Source: Gnetum montanum | Lineage: Eukaryota > Streptophyta > Gnetopsida > Gnetales > Gnetaceae | Reading direction: 5' to 3' | NCBI GenBank assembly: GCA_015680685.1 | Contig: MNCI01005986.1 | Span: 60,761 to 124,760 of the forward strand | DNA length: 64,000 nucleotides | Shown: positions 10,761 to 21,639 of the stretch, one piece after another | Position numbering within the stretch: position 1 is the stretch's first letter | Layout: the number at the start of each line of letters is the position of its first letter | The notes under the pieces: model-generated | What the model was told of the DNA's origin: nothing | Database searches by the model: none | What the model saw: the letters and a program-made list of their open reading frames with translations, nothing else | Position numbers and translations under genes: made by a program

Positions 10761-13700
10761 AGTTAGCAATTTTTTCTAAGTGTCGGTCTACGATGTGAAC
10801 TTTTGTTTTTCACGCCGTTTTGATGCATGGCTGATGTTACGGTGGCATTCTGTTTGCTTACAAGGATACTAAGCCTTTTCTCCTCGTTGTTGAACTCATT
10901 GGGGTGCTAACATGGTTTGGCCCCATTGAGGGTGATGAGTCTGCCCAGGATCTAACTTTGAACAACAATGGAATCTGGTTCAGAGAAGGTGGGTGTGAGT
11001 TCCTGGCCTTCATGCTGGACAACTTTGAAGTGGTTATCTGGTCGCACCTAAGTGAACTAGTGGCGCAGAGCGTGCTTGAGGCCATGCTGCCGGGAGCCGC
11101 AGAGGGTGTCATGGTCTTCATAGAAGACATCGACGAGGGGCCACTTGTGAATGAGGACGATTCTTCCCGCGGGCCCAGGTCTACATGCCCGTTAGCGCAC
11201 GTGTGGGCCCAATTGCCGCGAGGGAAGGACTACCTCAACAACACCTTATTTGTAGCTGCGCATGCACACATGCTATTCCAGAACCCTCCTGGCACAGTGT
11301 ACCAGGTGGATAGGTAGGACCATTTAAGTTTGTTGTTTCTTTTTGTCGTTCGGCATTTGCTTCTATTTTGACACCCATTTGTTTATAGGCCTAAAGTTAA
11401 CCCAGACGGGACGTGCGTTGAGGATGACAGGCTTGCTCTAGCTCGCACCACTCTAGAGGCATTTATGGCAGGTCCCACCCTTCGTGGAGCCATCTTAGGT
11501 CAAATGAAGGGTGCTATCGTTCATTTTCACAAGCAATTCTCTAGAGCATTCGCGATGTGCCAAGCTCACGGATGGTTGCATGAAGATTGGTTAGACAAGG
11601 GACCAGTCTTCCCCCATGACTCTGGTTTAGGTAGCACATCCAAGTCCACAACTAACGGTAAATGACAACATTTCCTAGATGTGCTAACGTGTTTGTTCAA
11701 CTATCAGGAGTTATACTAATATAATGATTTCGAATTGTATCTATAGTTGATGTACCTCTTGGCGGGGACCCTGTTACAACGGGACTAACTGAGACTACGC
11801 TGTTAATGAAGTTCGGGGAGGTCAGTAAGGCCCAAAAGTGGTTACGTACCCACGCCTCGCCATCCATCATTCGTTACTTGGACAATACCGGCCTCATGGA
11901 GCTCTTCACGACCCCGAGTCCTGATGTATCAATAGTGGAAATGATTGGGATTGTGGATTCCTTCAATGAGTCTGTCTCCTACTACAGCACCCAGATTAAG
12001 GGTGTTAAGGTAGTTTTCCATCTGTCGCCTAAATTCTTTTTGAACTTATTTGGGGTACTGGCAGATGGTATAAGTGTAGTTTTAGACAGGGCTCATAAAG
12101 AGCTCCAAACGGTTCATGAATTGGAGGACTGGTTGGGCGTGGCCAAGGGTGCCAAGGGTTTCCCAATGCATGGGAAATCAAAGGTCATGGAGGTGAATGA
12201 ACTATATCCCCTGTTCAGGGCATGGGTATTTCCCAAATCCCTTTCCCAAGTGTGGAGTCTTGGGATCGAGGCTATACGCGTCATGCGAACTATCCTAGAA
12301 ACCGGAATGCGCTATAATTGGGCCCAATTTTTGTTGTCGGGCCTTCATAAGGAGATAGTGCAATTGTGCTCGAATGTCGAGGCACAGTCCCACTTCACCT
12401 TTGCCTTCTTTGCTGGATACCTTCACCGCTTAGCCGAGTTTCTGGTACTTCATGTAGACAACAAGTATGTTCTACGGGATCGGGGTCAACTATCCCGCCC
12501 ATGGATCAATCACTTATTTGAAACAACCAAGTCCCAGGATACGCCTGAGGGAATTCATGAATCTATGTCTATCACGATAGGGGGGTCATCTGGTACCTCA
12601 ATCCACACACGTGACAGTTTGGGATTGGAGCCAGATGATGTACCCTATATTGCAAGAAGAGCAGAAGGGGTCATCAAAGAGAGGTTGGCCAAGCCAAATC
12701 GAAGCTGAAAAGGCACGAACGCTCAACTCAGAAAGCCTCAAATGTGAGCGAGCCATGAGTGAAGCACATACAATTTAAGATGCCTAGTAAGTAGACTTCA
12801 CACACTTATTACTTTATTATTTTTGTTTTGCTCATAATTTTTACTTCGATCACTTACATGCCACTGATACCTTCGGACTTGATTCGAGAAGTGAGGAAGC
12901 AGGCATTAGAGACAATTACTGAAGAGGAGGAGACCAACACAGAGCGAAATAATGAGGAGGAAAATGTGGAGAAGGATCAGAGAGGAGGAATGGAGGAGTT
13001 GAAGGAAAACACCACAGAAACTGAGCCGTTGGATGACCAGGGTGGTGTCGATCAAATGTTCAGCAGTTTTCTTAAGGGAAAGCTGGACCTAGGCGATCCC
13101 CCAAAAGGTGACAAGGAACACGGTATGTTTTCTTTTTATTTTATTTTATATTGTTTCATTAATGATCATTTCTATGGTATTTTATTTTCATATTTTCATT
13201 TCTTCCAGACGAAGGCAGCAAAACCAAGACGATGTGGTTAGACGTACCCATGAAGACGATTCCCCCTGAGAGGACAGTGGGGGTTAGTTCGTCCCGCACC
13301 CGTGAGCCATTTACTTGGATAGAAATGCCAAGTAAGATGGATTTTGTGGCTGGAATTGCTGAGGAAGTTGTTAAACGAATTCAGGAGGCCCACCCTGAAA
13401 TAGGTATAAATGTTCTGAATTATCTGTAGTTTTATAGTTTCACACCCTATTTTTTGGTCATTTTAATGTCTGTTCTTTTCATGTGCATAGGTGCCAAACT
13501 GAGGTGGGACCCTTCTGAGACCATCAACATAGAGAGTTTACCCACACTATCCCCAGAAGTCGAACAGGTGCCCAGGCCTATTTATGTAGAAGTGGCGGAA
13601 GGTCTTGTCCATAACGCTAAGTCACTGTGGACCTGTAGGCGTTCCGTCGAACAGTTGTGGCTGCAGATTCAAGCAAAGGAAAAGGAAGTCTCCGAGTTGT

Positions 13701-14475
13701 CAATTGAGCGTGACAATCTTAAGGCTCGGTATGACTTCGTCTCTATCAAATTAAGCGGTGATCGCTCTTGGCAGACTTCTGAGGTCACCTATACTAGGTA
13801 TTGGAATCTGCTTAATCGTCATGCATCGCTAACACGAAGACTAGCAGAGCATAAGGCCCAAATAGATCTCCTGAACCTCAAGTGTCAAGATTGGAAAGCT
13901 TTCGCTTCCAAGGTTCACAAGTGGGGTTAGGACGAAAAGAACCACAAAAATCATTACAAGAAGTCATTAAAGGAAGTGTCCATTGAAAAACGTCAACTAG
14001 AAATGTTTGTGGAGGGTTTGGGTTTGCGCTCTGCTTTTGATACTTTTGCCCAAAATACAACTGTTGAGATGGAGTCACCTACAAGGGTGATTACAACCGC
14101 TTCTGGGGAAGTGTCTGTGGGTGAATTCCCTCTGAAGCATCCTACCTGGTCGGCTATTGACAAGGGGAAGGCCTTGGCAGATGTCAACCTAGGCCTTGAT
14201 GGGACAAATTGGGCCAGTGCCTCAGAAGAGGAAATCCTTCGTCAGCTGGAATTTGGCTTAGGGGGATCTCCTATGGTAAGCATTTTGTCATTATGAAATT
14301 GATTTGCTAAATAATATTTGAAATTTTGGCATTCTCTTGTTCTTACATTGATTGTCTCGTTTTGTATTTTCAGCATGAAGGTGGTGACGATGTCCAAGAA
14401 GCTAGTCCCAGTGGAGCAGGGGCCCCTGATGCCGGCGGATCTCAAGGGGACGATCCTCCGGTCCCAGATGCTTAG
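10107..14475 (+). pseudogene. Antisense multi-exon gene with FCP1-like HAD domain
   Basis: The gene reads opposite to the host retroelement, between protease and RT. Exons I can place are 10107-10237, about 10840/10864-11313, 11389-11657, 11747-about 12783, about 12889-13122, 13209-13403, 13491-14275 and 14374-14475. Most junctions from exon 2 on are GT...AG and keep frame. Exon 2 resembles an FCP1/NIF-type HAD phosphatase: PFLLVVELIGVLTWF at motif I, GGCEFLAFMLDNFEVVIWS, then YLNNTLFVAAHAHMLFQNPP. The catalytic Asp of motif I is Glu and the usual DDSP is AHAH, so it should be inactive. Exon 4 (about 300 aa) is unrecognised, exon 5 is acidic and exon 7 looks coiled-coil. Damage includes TAG at 10134 and 13928, a frameshift near 12690-12700 and stops at the end of exon 4. 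The exon 1-2 junction and the exon 5 acceptor are uncertain. It may be a captured host gene or a Tat-type antisense ORF. Confidence 0.75.
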
Positions 14476-14769
14476 TTTTTAGTTTTTAGTTTGTTGTTTT
14501 TCTTTTAGTTTTTTTTTTTTTTTGGAATTATCCTGACTCAAATTTATACGGGAATTGTAAACTAAAAATTTTGAGATGGACGAAAACAATTGATGCTTGT
14601 AATTGTACATGATTGCATGTATAAAAAAATTTCTGTTGATTTTGAGTTTAATTGCACACACGACACAGCAATGTATAATGTTTTGGTTTATTTTTCTATT
14701 TTAAGTGTAATGCGCGGATGTAATTATAAATGATAAGCGAAAAAGGAAAATAAAGTATAAGTGAATGAA
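14476..14769 (+). other. 3' flank of antisense gene with AATAAA
   Basis: A T-rich run (about 14476-14522) follows the stop at 14473-14475. AATAAA at 14749-14754 could serve as a poly(A) signal for the antisense transcript. No ORF of interest is present. Confidence 0.35.
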
Positions 14770-15060
14770 CTAGTTTAGGGCCATTTCGGGCCGGATTCGC
14801 ACTAGTTTAAGGCCATTTCAGGCCGCATGCGTAGTTTAAGGTCATTTCTGGCCCTAGTGTAAGCAAAGGACATTTTGGATGACACAGGTGGATTTCTCTG
14901 TTGACTGACCATTGCTGATCATGGCTAGTTTTATGTCGTTGCGGACATGATAGTTTAACGTCATTCCGAACTCGAAGTGTAGTTTAATGTCTTTTCTTAT
15001 TTGTTGTAGTTTAACGTCATTTTAGATGAGTTGTAGTTTAACGTCATTTCGAACTAACAC
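14770..15060. repeat. AGTTTA-type short repeat cluster 3
   Basis: Units such as TAGTTTAGGGCCATTTCGGGCC grade into GTAGTTTAACGTCATTTCGAAC, in the same orientation as clusters 1 and 2. The cluster lies between the 3' end of the antisense gene and the protease region, so the antisense gene is bracketed by related repeats. Confidence 0.75.
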
Positions 15061-15067
15061 GTTATTA

Positions 15068-16027
15068 TTATTTTAGGCATTTTTTGATTTTTTTCATTTT
15101 AATGTTGGGAGTGGAGTTGGCGGGTATGATTCTATATTCAGCGTCCCCTTCGCTGATTACGTTGAATGGTAATTCAGCCCAAGGGACGTCTAATGAAATG
15201 GTTCCTATGTCAGTGTTTTCTTGCGTTTCGGTATTTGTTGTGAGTTTTGTGTTAGTTTCTAATTGAGGAGGTGTATGTACAATGTCAGGTTCAGGTATTT
15301 TTGTTTTGGGTGGATCTTGTTCTGTGTTCAAAGGATTACCACCTACCGGTTGTTGTTCACTTATGTCTTGTTGTCTAGGCTCTTCGAGCTTGACCTCTGA
15401 GCCTTGGTCTGTGTCCGTGTACGATGAAATGATGGGTGTGGCAGCCTCCCTGTGTATGATGATTTCACCACCTTCATAAGATAGATGAATATCCTGGTGT
15501 ATAGGGGATGAGACTGCTTTCAGTTGGGCCAACTAGGGCCTTCCTAATATTAGGTTGAATCCTGGCATTTCATCGATCACTACGAAGTCGGCGGACGTGG
15601 GAAATTGGTCCCCTGCTATGAAGTCTAAGGTCACTGTGCCTTTGACTATCACGCGTGACCCGAAAAATGATTTTAAACATGTGGTGGTGGTTGGTTTGAT
15701 TAACTCTGTAAGTCCTAGTTGTTCAACGATGGGGTATGGTACTATGTTTGTGGCAGCTCCATCGTCCACATGGACCCTATGTATCCTGAACTGGTTTACC
15801 TGTATTGTTATGAACATGGGGGCTATTGTTATCTCCCCTGATTTCTTATCCACCTTAATGTTTTCGTTGTGAAAACTTAATGGTTTGGAAGTTGTCCCTT
15901 GGAGCAAGTACATTACCGCATGAATGGAGGGTTCATTTGGGGGTAAATCCTCGCTTACTGGGATCGACGTTAACATGCGTACCAAAGCTTCACGATGCGT
16001 TTGGGATGTTAGAACTAAGTCATACAA
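15068..16027 (-). pseudogene. Aspartic protease of the Tat/Ogre-like element
   Basis: Minus-strand frame with VHVDDGAATNIVPYPIVEQLG, where DDGA is the catalytic aspartate motif, and GFNLILGRP closing the fold. A TAG follows GRP where Tat proteases normally have Trp, so it is likely a point mutation. Past it the frame continues with SSPIHQDIHL and an acidic, Thr/Pro-rich tail to 15068. The protease would cleave the Gag-Pol polyprotein in the particle. It overlaps the end of gag by a few bases but in another frame. After it the coding signal stops until RT at 9560, which matches the protease-RT intron position known from Ogre elements. Confidence 0.82.
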
Positions 16028-19000
16028 GCTTAGTGAAGTGTTCTTTTTCTTGAGTGCTTGTGTGACTTGTGTTAAAAGCTGTTGCTAAGTCTCTACTGTT
16101 GGGCACATTTTTATCGGCGGTGACTAGGTCCATTGGGCCCAACAGTTTTATTTCATGTTTTGTTGGTCTGTCGTTTTTGCTCGGAACCATTGTTTTAGAT
16201 GGTTCACCCTCGTGGCCTACATTTGGTTGACTGTTAGGTTGTGTCATGGGTACTGCATTGAGTGGAGTGGGTTTAGGTGGCCCTACAGGTAACCGTTGAC
16301 ACTCCTTCTCCAAACTTTCATGCGTAAGCCTATCCGTTAAGCGTTCTCGTGTGTGGCGTGGAGGTGGAGCTGGTCTTAGAGCCTCGGGTTGCCTTGGGAT
16401 TTGTACCACATATGGAGTCAGGTGAGGTTGCGGCTAGATAGTCAGATGTGGTTGAGCAGAAGATTGGTTGGGCACTTTGATGACATAAGAACTAGGTTTA
16501 CTTTGCGTTTGTGAGGTGGAGGGTTGGTAATCATTAGGACTTTCAGGTGTCCTAACAACATATGGGGTTGGTTTAGGTGGAGGTTGGACCTCCATTGTTG
16601 CGACTGCAGGTGGTACTCGGACTACGTAAGGGGCAGGCCAAGTGGAAAGGGTTGGTAGATTTGAGGTGGTGACGACGGGAGGTACACGCACCACATATGA
16701 TTTTTCGCGTGTCGGGGTATTAGACATTGGTACAACCGGGGGCACTCGGATGACATATGGCTGCTACGGGGCATGTGATGGTTGAGGCATGGATGTTGAT
16801 GTAGTGGGAGGAACATGGACTACAAATGGCTTGTTAGGCGCTTGTTGTTCATGGTCAGAATAGACGATGTTAATGTTAGGTGTTTCGGGTTCATTATCTA
16901 AGTAGATCGTGTTAATAACGTACGGTGCCTCTTTAGTGTTGAGAGGGTCTTTATACACCCCCATAGCCTAGTTCTGCAGTTGGACCGGGTTGGCCTCGTC
17001 AAAGGTGATTTGGCCTCTATCGATCATTCGTTGTATGTCTTGCTTCAAGGTAAAACAGTAATCCGTGTCATGCCCATTGCGTTGATGATAGTCGCAGAAG
17101 CGATCCATTCTAAAACCTTTGGACACTGGAGGCTCATCCGGTGTCGCTAGGCTTGGGTTCGGAATGAGTTGACAGAACCGATCATGTATCTGGATGGCTG
17201 CAGGGGATAACTGTTTATGTTTCATTAACCCAGCCTTCAGGAGTTGGTCGAATAGCTGGGATGGCTTCATAGGTAGCGGTGTATATTGAGAGGGTTCTTT
17301 CCTCTCAAAATTTCTCGTACAGTTTGGTGTTGGGTTCTATGATGATGATGATTCCGGCATGGTTGTGGGAGTAGGTTTACTATAGTTAGTAAGAGCTACA
17401 AGTGGTTTGTTTTGTTGTGCCACGTTTGCTTGTTGTGTTTCCTCTATTGCCGCTATAGTTGCTTTAGCCTTCTCTTTATCTTTCTTACTGTGTTGATTTT
17501 TGAAGGCTAAATACGCAGGATCATGGCTATTTTGAGCTGCCTCTTCTATATTTTTAATCTGTACAAAGGATTGGTTAAGGTTACGTGCATTAAGATAATA
17601 TAACTTGGATTTGAAAAAGTCATTAATAGCCCCCTTTAGAATAGTGAGCAGATATGTCTGGGGGATCGGCTCGTACAGCTCATTAAAAGCAGCACTCCAC
17701 CTCTGAATGAATTTTTGTACTGGTTCTAGCAGTGCTTGTTTAACCTGTATAAGGTTGTCCAGTGTGGCCTCAGGTTTCAAGTTATATTTGAACCTGGTCA
17801 CGAATTGATGCAATAATTCTTCCAAGGAAAATATGGAATTCCTCGGTAAGGCCCAGTACCAATCAAGTGCTCTCCTTGTGAGGGACATGGGGAACACTCG
17901 CAAAATGGCATGGGGCCATGCCTAGAGTAGTGTGCATTCTAATATAAATGTTATTAGGTGAGCATTGGGGTCCGTCTCCTCATTATATTTAGTTAGTGTA
18001 GGCAACGATATTCCTTTGGGAAAAGTTAGAGGCAGGACGGAAGGGCTGATGGGGTCATCGTGGTAAAAGTCCACTACCTTCAACTCTCCGTCAGCAGTGG
18101 TTTTGAGGCGTTTGACCTCGTCAGTTAGTTCCTGCATTAATTTTTTATCATCTACCCAGTCTTGAGCACTAGGTGAGGTGACGGCTTGGGGGTGCGGTGC
18201 AGTGTATAGGTTATATTTTTGAATAGTAGGTTGGAAGGCTGAAAGCTGCGCAGTTGGCGGTTGTACTTGTGGAATGTTCATAGCGTGTGGCACTAGGGAT
18301 GGCACATTATAGGTGAGAGGTTGTTGTTGATGTGGTTGCGGCTGTACTTGGGGAATGTTTGCCAGTGGAATTGTATGAGTTGGTATGTTGTAGTGAGGGG
18401 GTTGATGTGATTGAACACCTATCGTTGCCCATTGCCCGACCACGTTTTGTGAAGGGACTCCCTGTTGGGTTATGGCGGTGGAAGGGGCTCCATGCATTTG
18501 GATGTGGGGGATGTAATAAGCAGACGTAGATGCCGGTATCACATGTGGCATCCCTATCACTTGGGGCAGGAAGGTTGCTCCCATGTTATCGTGAGGGGGT
18601 GGTGCTTGTGAGGATGGGCCTGCAGCTGCAGCGGGGATGATAGTGAGAGGGAGTGTACTGATTTGCGGGTCACTCGGAGGAGGAACATGAACCAGCGCTG
18701 ATGTTTCTGTTAGAGGTGCTTACGCCTAGGTGAACCTGAGGGGTTGGAGGGGCATGATTTCCCCTGTGCCTGGATGAAACATGGGGTTGATATGGTTTTG
18801 TGGGCTAAGGGTGTGATAGGAGTCTTCGTGTTCGGATTGGGCAGCGAACTCGTCCTCTTCTTCCGGTTGGAGGTCTACTACAGGCTAATCTAATGACTGG
18901 CTCCTTTGCAGGAGGAGTTGTGTGATGAGCTTAGAGTAAGGCTCTAGAAGAGGGATGATATCATACGAGGAAGGGATAAACTCCCATCCCCCTCTATAAA

Positions 19001-19256
19001 AGAGTTCGTATTGCCTTTTTACTTCTATTTCAGCTCGATCCACAACTAGGCCAGCTTGTATCTTCACACATATAAAGTTGTACTGGTCTTGGGTTATGAT
19101 GTTGGATGTTGGGTTCCTCCCTTGCAACCTGAGGGATCCGCAAGGCCCCACTGTGGGTTGTACTTCTGGCTCTTAGACCATGAGCTGTTGGATAGCCATG
19201 GTGCCTACAATGTCAATGACTTGAGTGGTTGTAGCGGTGGTGTTTGCAATGTTCAT
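16020..19256 (-). pseudogene. Gag of the Tat/Ogre-like element
   Basis: A single minus-strand frame of about 1080 codons runs from an ATG at 19256 to 16020. It is cut by stops near 19174, 18885, 17922, 17337, 16968, 16764 and 16434. The N-terminal half is Pro/Gln-rich. The capsid-like domain shows LRVFPMSLTRRALDWYWALP and FVTRFKYNLKPEATLDNLIQ. Next comes a CX2HX4HX4C-type knuckle, FCDYHQRNGHDTDYC (about 17090), a form seen in Tat/Ogre gag. The C-terminal part has four or five imperfect repeats built around PYVVRVPP. Gag packages the genomic RNA. The start was chosen as the first ATG of the open frame after the leader. Its length is greater than most gypsy gags. Confidence 0.82.
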
Positions 19257-19828
19257 GGTGACCTGTTGAGAATATGACACGGTGTAGGGATGTGAAATTA
19301 GTGTACTGAGTGCAGCGTACAGCGTATACGCTCCAACGACCAGTGTATAACGATAGCATATACAGCATATATGTATGCAGCATATAGGGTCAGCATAGAC
19401 GAGTCTACGGCGTAAATCGTACAGTGTATACGCTAAACAGCTTATACAGTGTCAGAGTGTAGCGTAAAAAGGGTTACAACGTGCGGAGTGTAGTGTATTC
19501 CAGATGGCAGCGTAGAGAAAATCTACGACGTAAAGAGTGCAACGTAAACTTTAGCAGTCTTGTGTACAGCGTAGGCAAAGTTTGCAGTGTAAAGCGTGCA
19601 GTGTATGATTAATAGCGTAGACGCTGGGAGACTTGTAGATGGTAAGTTTTAACAGGAGCAGCGTAGACGTTGAATAGCATAGACGCTGGATAGTTTGCAG
19701 GTAGTGAGTTTTAAATTAAGCAACATAAATGCTGGGAGGATTTTAGAAGGAATCGACGTATGGTCAGCGGTGTAAACACTCAACAGCGTAAACACTGGGA
19801 AGCTTGCAGGTAAGGTTTTAGGCAGAGG
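19257..19828 (-). other. 5' leader of the Tat/Ogre-like element, GCGTA-rich
   Basis: The untranslated leader is packed with GCGTAAAC, GCGTAGAC and GTGTATAC-like motifs every 15-40 bp, the same family as the LTR palindromes. No ORF is evident. It could carry packaging or regulatory signals, but that is inference. Confidence 0.6.
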
Positions 19829-19845
19829 CCCTCCTTCTAGCACCA
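19829..19845 (-). other. Primer-binding site of the Tat/Ogre-like element
   Basis: Minus-strand TGGTGCTAGAAGGAGGG starts five bases after the 5' LTR and begins with TGG, the complement of a tRNA CCA end. I do not assign the tRNA. The gypsy element at 27320 has a similar but mutated site, TGGCATTAGAAGAAGAG. Confidence 0.7.
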
Positions 19846-19850
19846 ATTTC

Positions 19851-21113
19851 TGTACTGTCCGAAATCATCGGTCTCCGGTTGGAATAAAACAGAGACTGTG
19901 GGATCACCGGACACGCACAGAAGATCCTACCTTCGCATAAGGGTGAGCTGGAATGAACTAAGGCAGAGTACCTTGGGTGGTCCGCACGTGGATCAGACAA
20001 GGATTTCCCTGAACGGACACCGAAGTGTTATATGCTGGGTTATACATAAACGGCGTAACAGGTATGAATCAAAGCGTAAACATCGTAATTGATGCGAACA
20101 GAGCGTAGACGTAAACAAGCATAAATAGAGTACATGCAACAATTAATGCAAACTGTAAATGATTTTGGGAAGAAAATGTAACAATGGCATTACAGAATGA
20201 GAGTACAATGCACCGGTCTAACGCAATTGTGACTTGGACACAAGGCGGACGAAAAGCCCCCGTGGACGCAGGGATGACTGTGGGCTGTTTGCACTGTAGA
20301 CACAGCGTAGAGGCTGTCTGCTCAACGTATAGGGTTGTCCAGCGTATAATGCTTTATGCTCTGGTTCTCAACGTCTCTGCTCTCTGGTTTGCTCTGGAAT
20401 TTTTGTCGACCGACGTGGATCTCGTGAAAAATTGGGGCTTTTATACAGGTTTTGATGCTAGATTAGGGCTGGGCGACACGTGAAACGTTGATCGGGTGCA
20501 AAAGCATAAAATTTACAAGTGTACATGTTACATTTGCTAGGTGTATACACTGTATAAAGAGGGCGTAGACTCTGGGCGTATACGCTGGATGTGCTGGGCG
20601 TATGCGAACTTGGGTGTAGATGTTGTGGATGCTGGGCGTATACACTGATGGTGGCTGGGCATATACGCTGATGGGCGTTGGGCGTATATGCTGATGGTTG
20701 CTGTCTTGTGCCAAATCTTGCTCTACAGTGCTGTTTCCATGCCGTCTTTGGGGATTTCATGCTACGCGTACACATCTGTTGTACCTGCCGAGCATACATG
20801 TGAGGCGTGTACGTTGGGTGTGTATGCTGGATGTCTACGCTGAGCATATACGCTGGCCGTATACGCTGAGAATGTCAGGCGTATATGCTGTGGATGTGAA
20901 CTTGAGCGTATACGCTGGGCATATATACTGAGACTGCATGCTTGGGCATATACACTGGGCGTATACGCTGAGACTGCATACTTAGTGGAAATTAAGTATT
21001 TTGATCTCTGAAGTTGCCATGTGTGACACCAGATGTAGCTGTGGTCGTCTGTGGGTCCCAAGGACCTACTTCTTGTTGGAGAAGTACTAAACTCAAAATT
21101 TTGTGGTGTTTCA
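19851..21113 (-). repeat. 5' LTR of the Tat/Ogre-like element
   Basis: 1263 bp, the partner of 3231-4480. It carries the TATA box at 20438-20445 (minus) and a palindrome array at about 20560-20975, with at least three exact GCGTATACGC and many CpG-decayed variants. It ends TTTCA, followed by the target duplication TTAAC (21114-21118). Confidence 0.92.
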
Positions 21114-21118
21114 TTAAC

Positions 21119-21639
21119 AATTCAGTTATCTTAAAAGAACTTGATGGTAATGCATTTATTGTAGAACAACTCCACCAAAATCATGAGGATCCTTCTCAAA
21201 CACCTATCATCAGACTTGAAGAACCTGACAAAGTTTAATTACATTCCACCCTAGTAGAGACACCACAAAGCAAGGCAACCAACTTAAAGTATAGGTAGAA
21301 CTCCAAGCTAAGAGTTTCTGCTGAATTCCACAAAAAGGAGTACAAGCCAGCATCATTCTCCTACTACTTCATCTACATCTTCATAATCATCGATGGACTC
21401 TAACAAGAGGAGACAGAGATACCTAGAATATGACAAGGAAAAATGAAGAACTCATGATTGCTATGGCCATTGTCCATGATACTCTAATGAAGAAGATGAA
21501 GACCATGAACCAAAAAGGCATAGGGATTGAAGAGAGGATCATGAAAGATATGAACACAGAAGGAGACATCACTACAATAGATCTCACAAACCCACTCACA
21601 ATGATGAACCCCTAATGGCAACTTGTAGTATTATCACTT
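21119..21639 (+). other. Outer element internal region before the ORF
   Basis: Continuation of the outer element after the nested insertion. Charged, Lys/Glu/Asp-rich reading is possible near 21430-21615, but no family motif is recognisable. Confidence 0.5.

Larger units (their letters stand above)
3231..21113 (-). mobile_element. Tat/Ogre-like Ty3/gypsy element, 17.9 kb, nested
   Basis: LTRs at 3231-4480 and 19851-21113 begin TG and end CA, flanked by TTAAC on both sides (3226-3230, 21114-21118). On the minus strand the order is 5' LTR, primer site, repeat-rich leader, gag, protease, a 5.5-kb interval carrying an antisense gene, RT, RNase H including a second archaeal-like RNase H, integrase, a repeat-rich 3' region, polypurine tract and 3' LTR. 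The extreme size, duplicated RNase H and large protease-RT interval fit the Tat/Ogre lineage, in which an intron separates protease from RT. The reading frames contain many stops, so this copy is not autonomous now. It lies inside the outer element and is the younger of the two. Confidence 0.92.

Noticed and set aside
11806-12708. Single-exon plant gene of 300 codons
   Set aside because: Upstream and downstream exons join it in frame at GT-AG sites, so it is part of the larger antisense gene.
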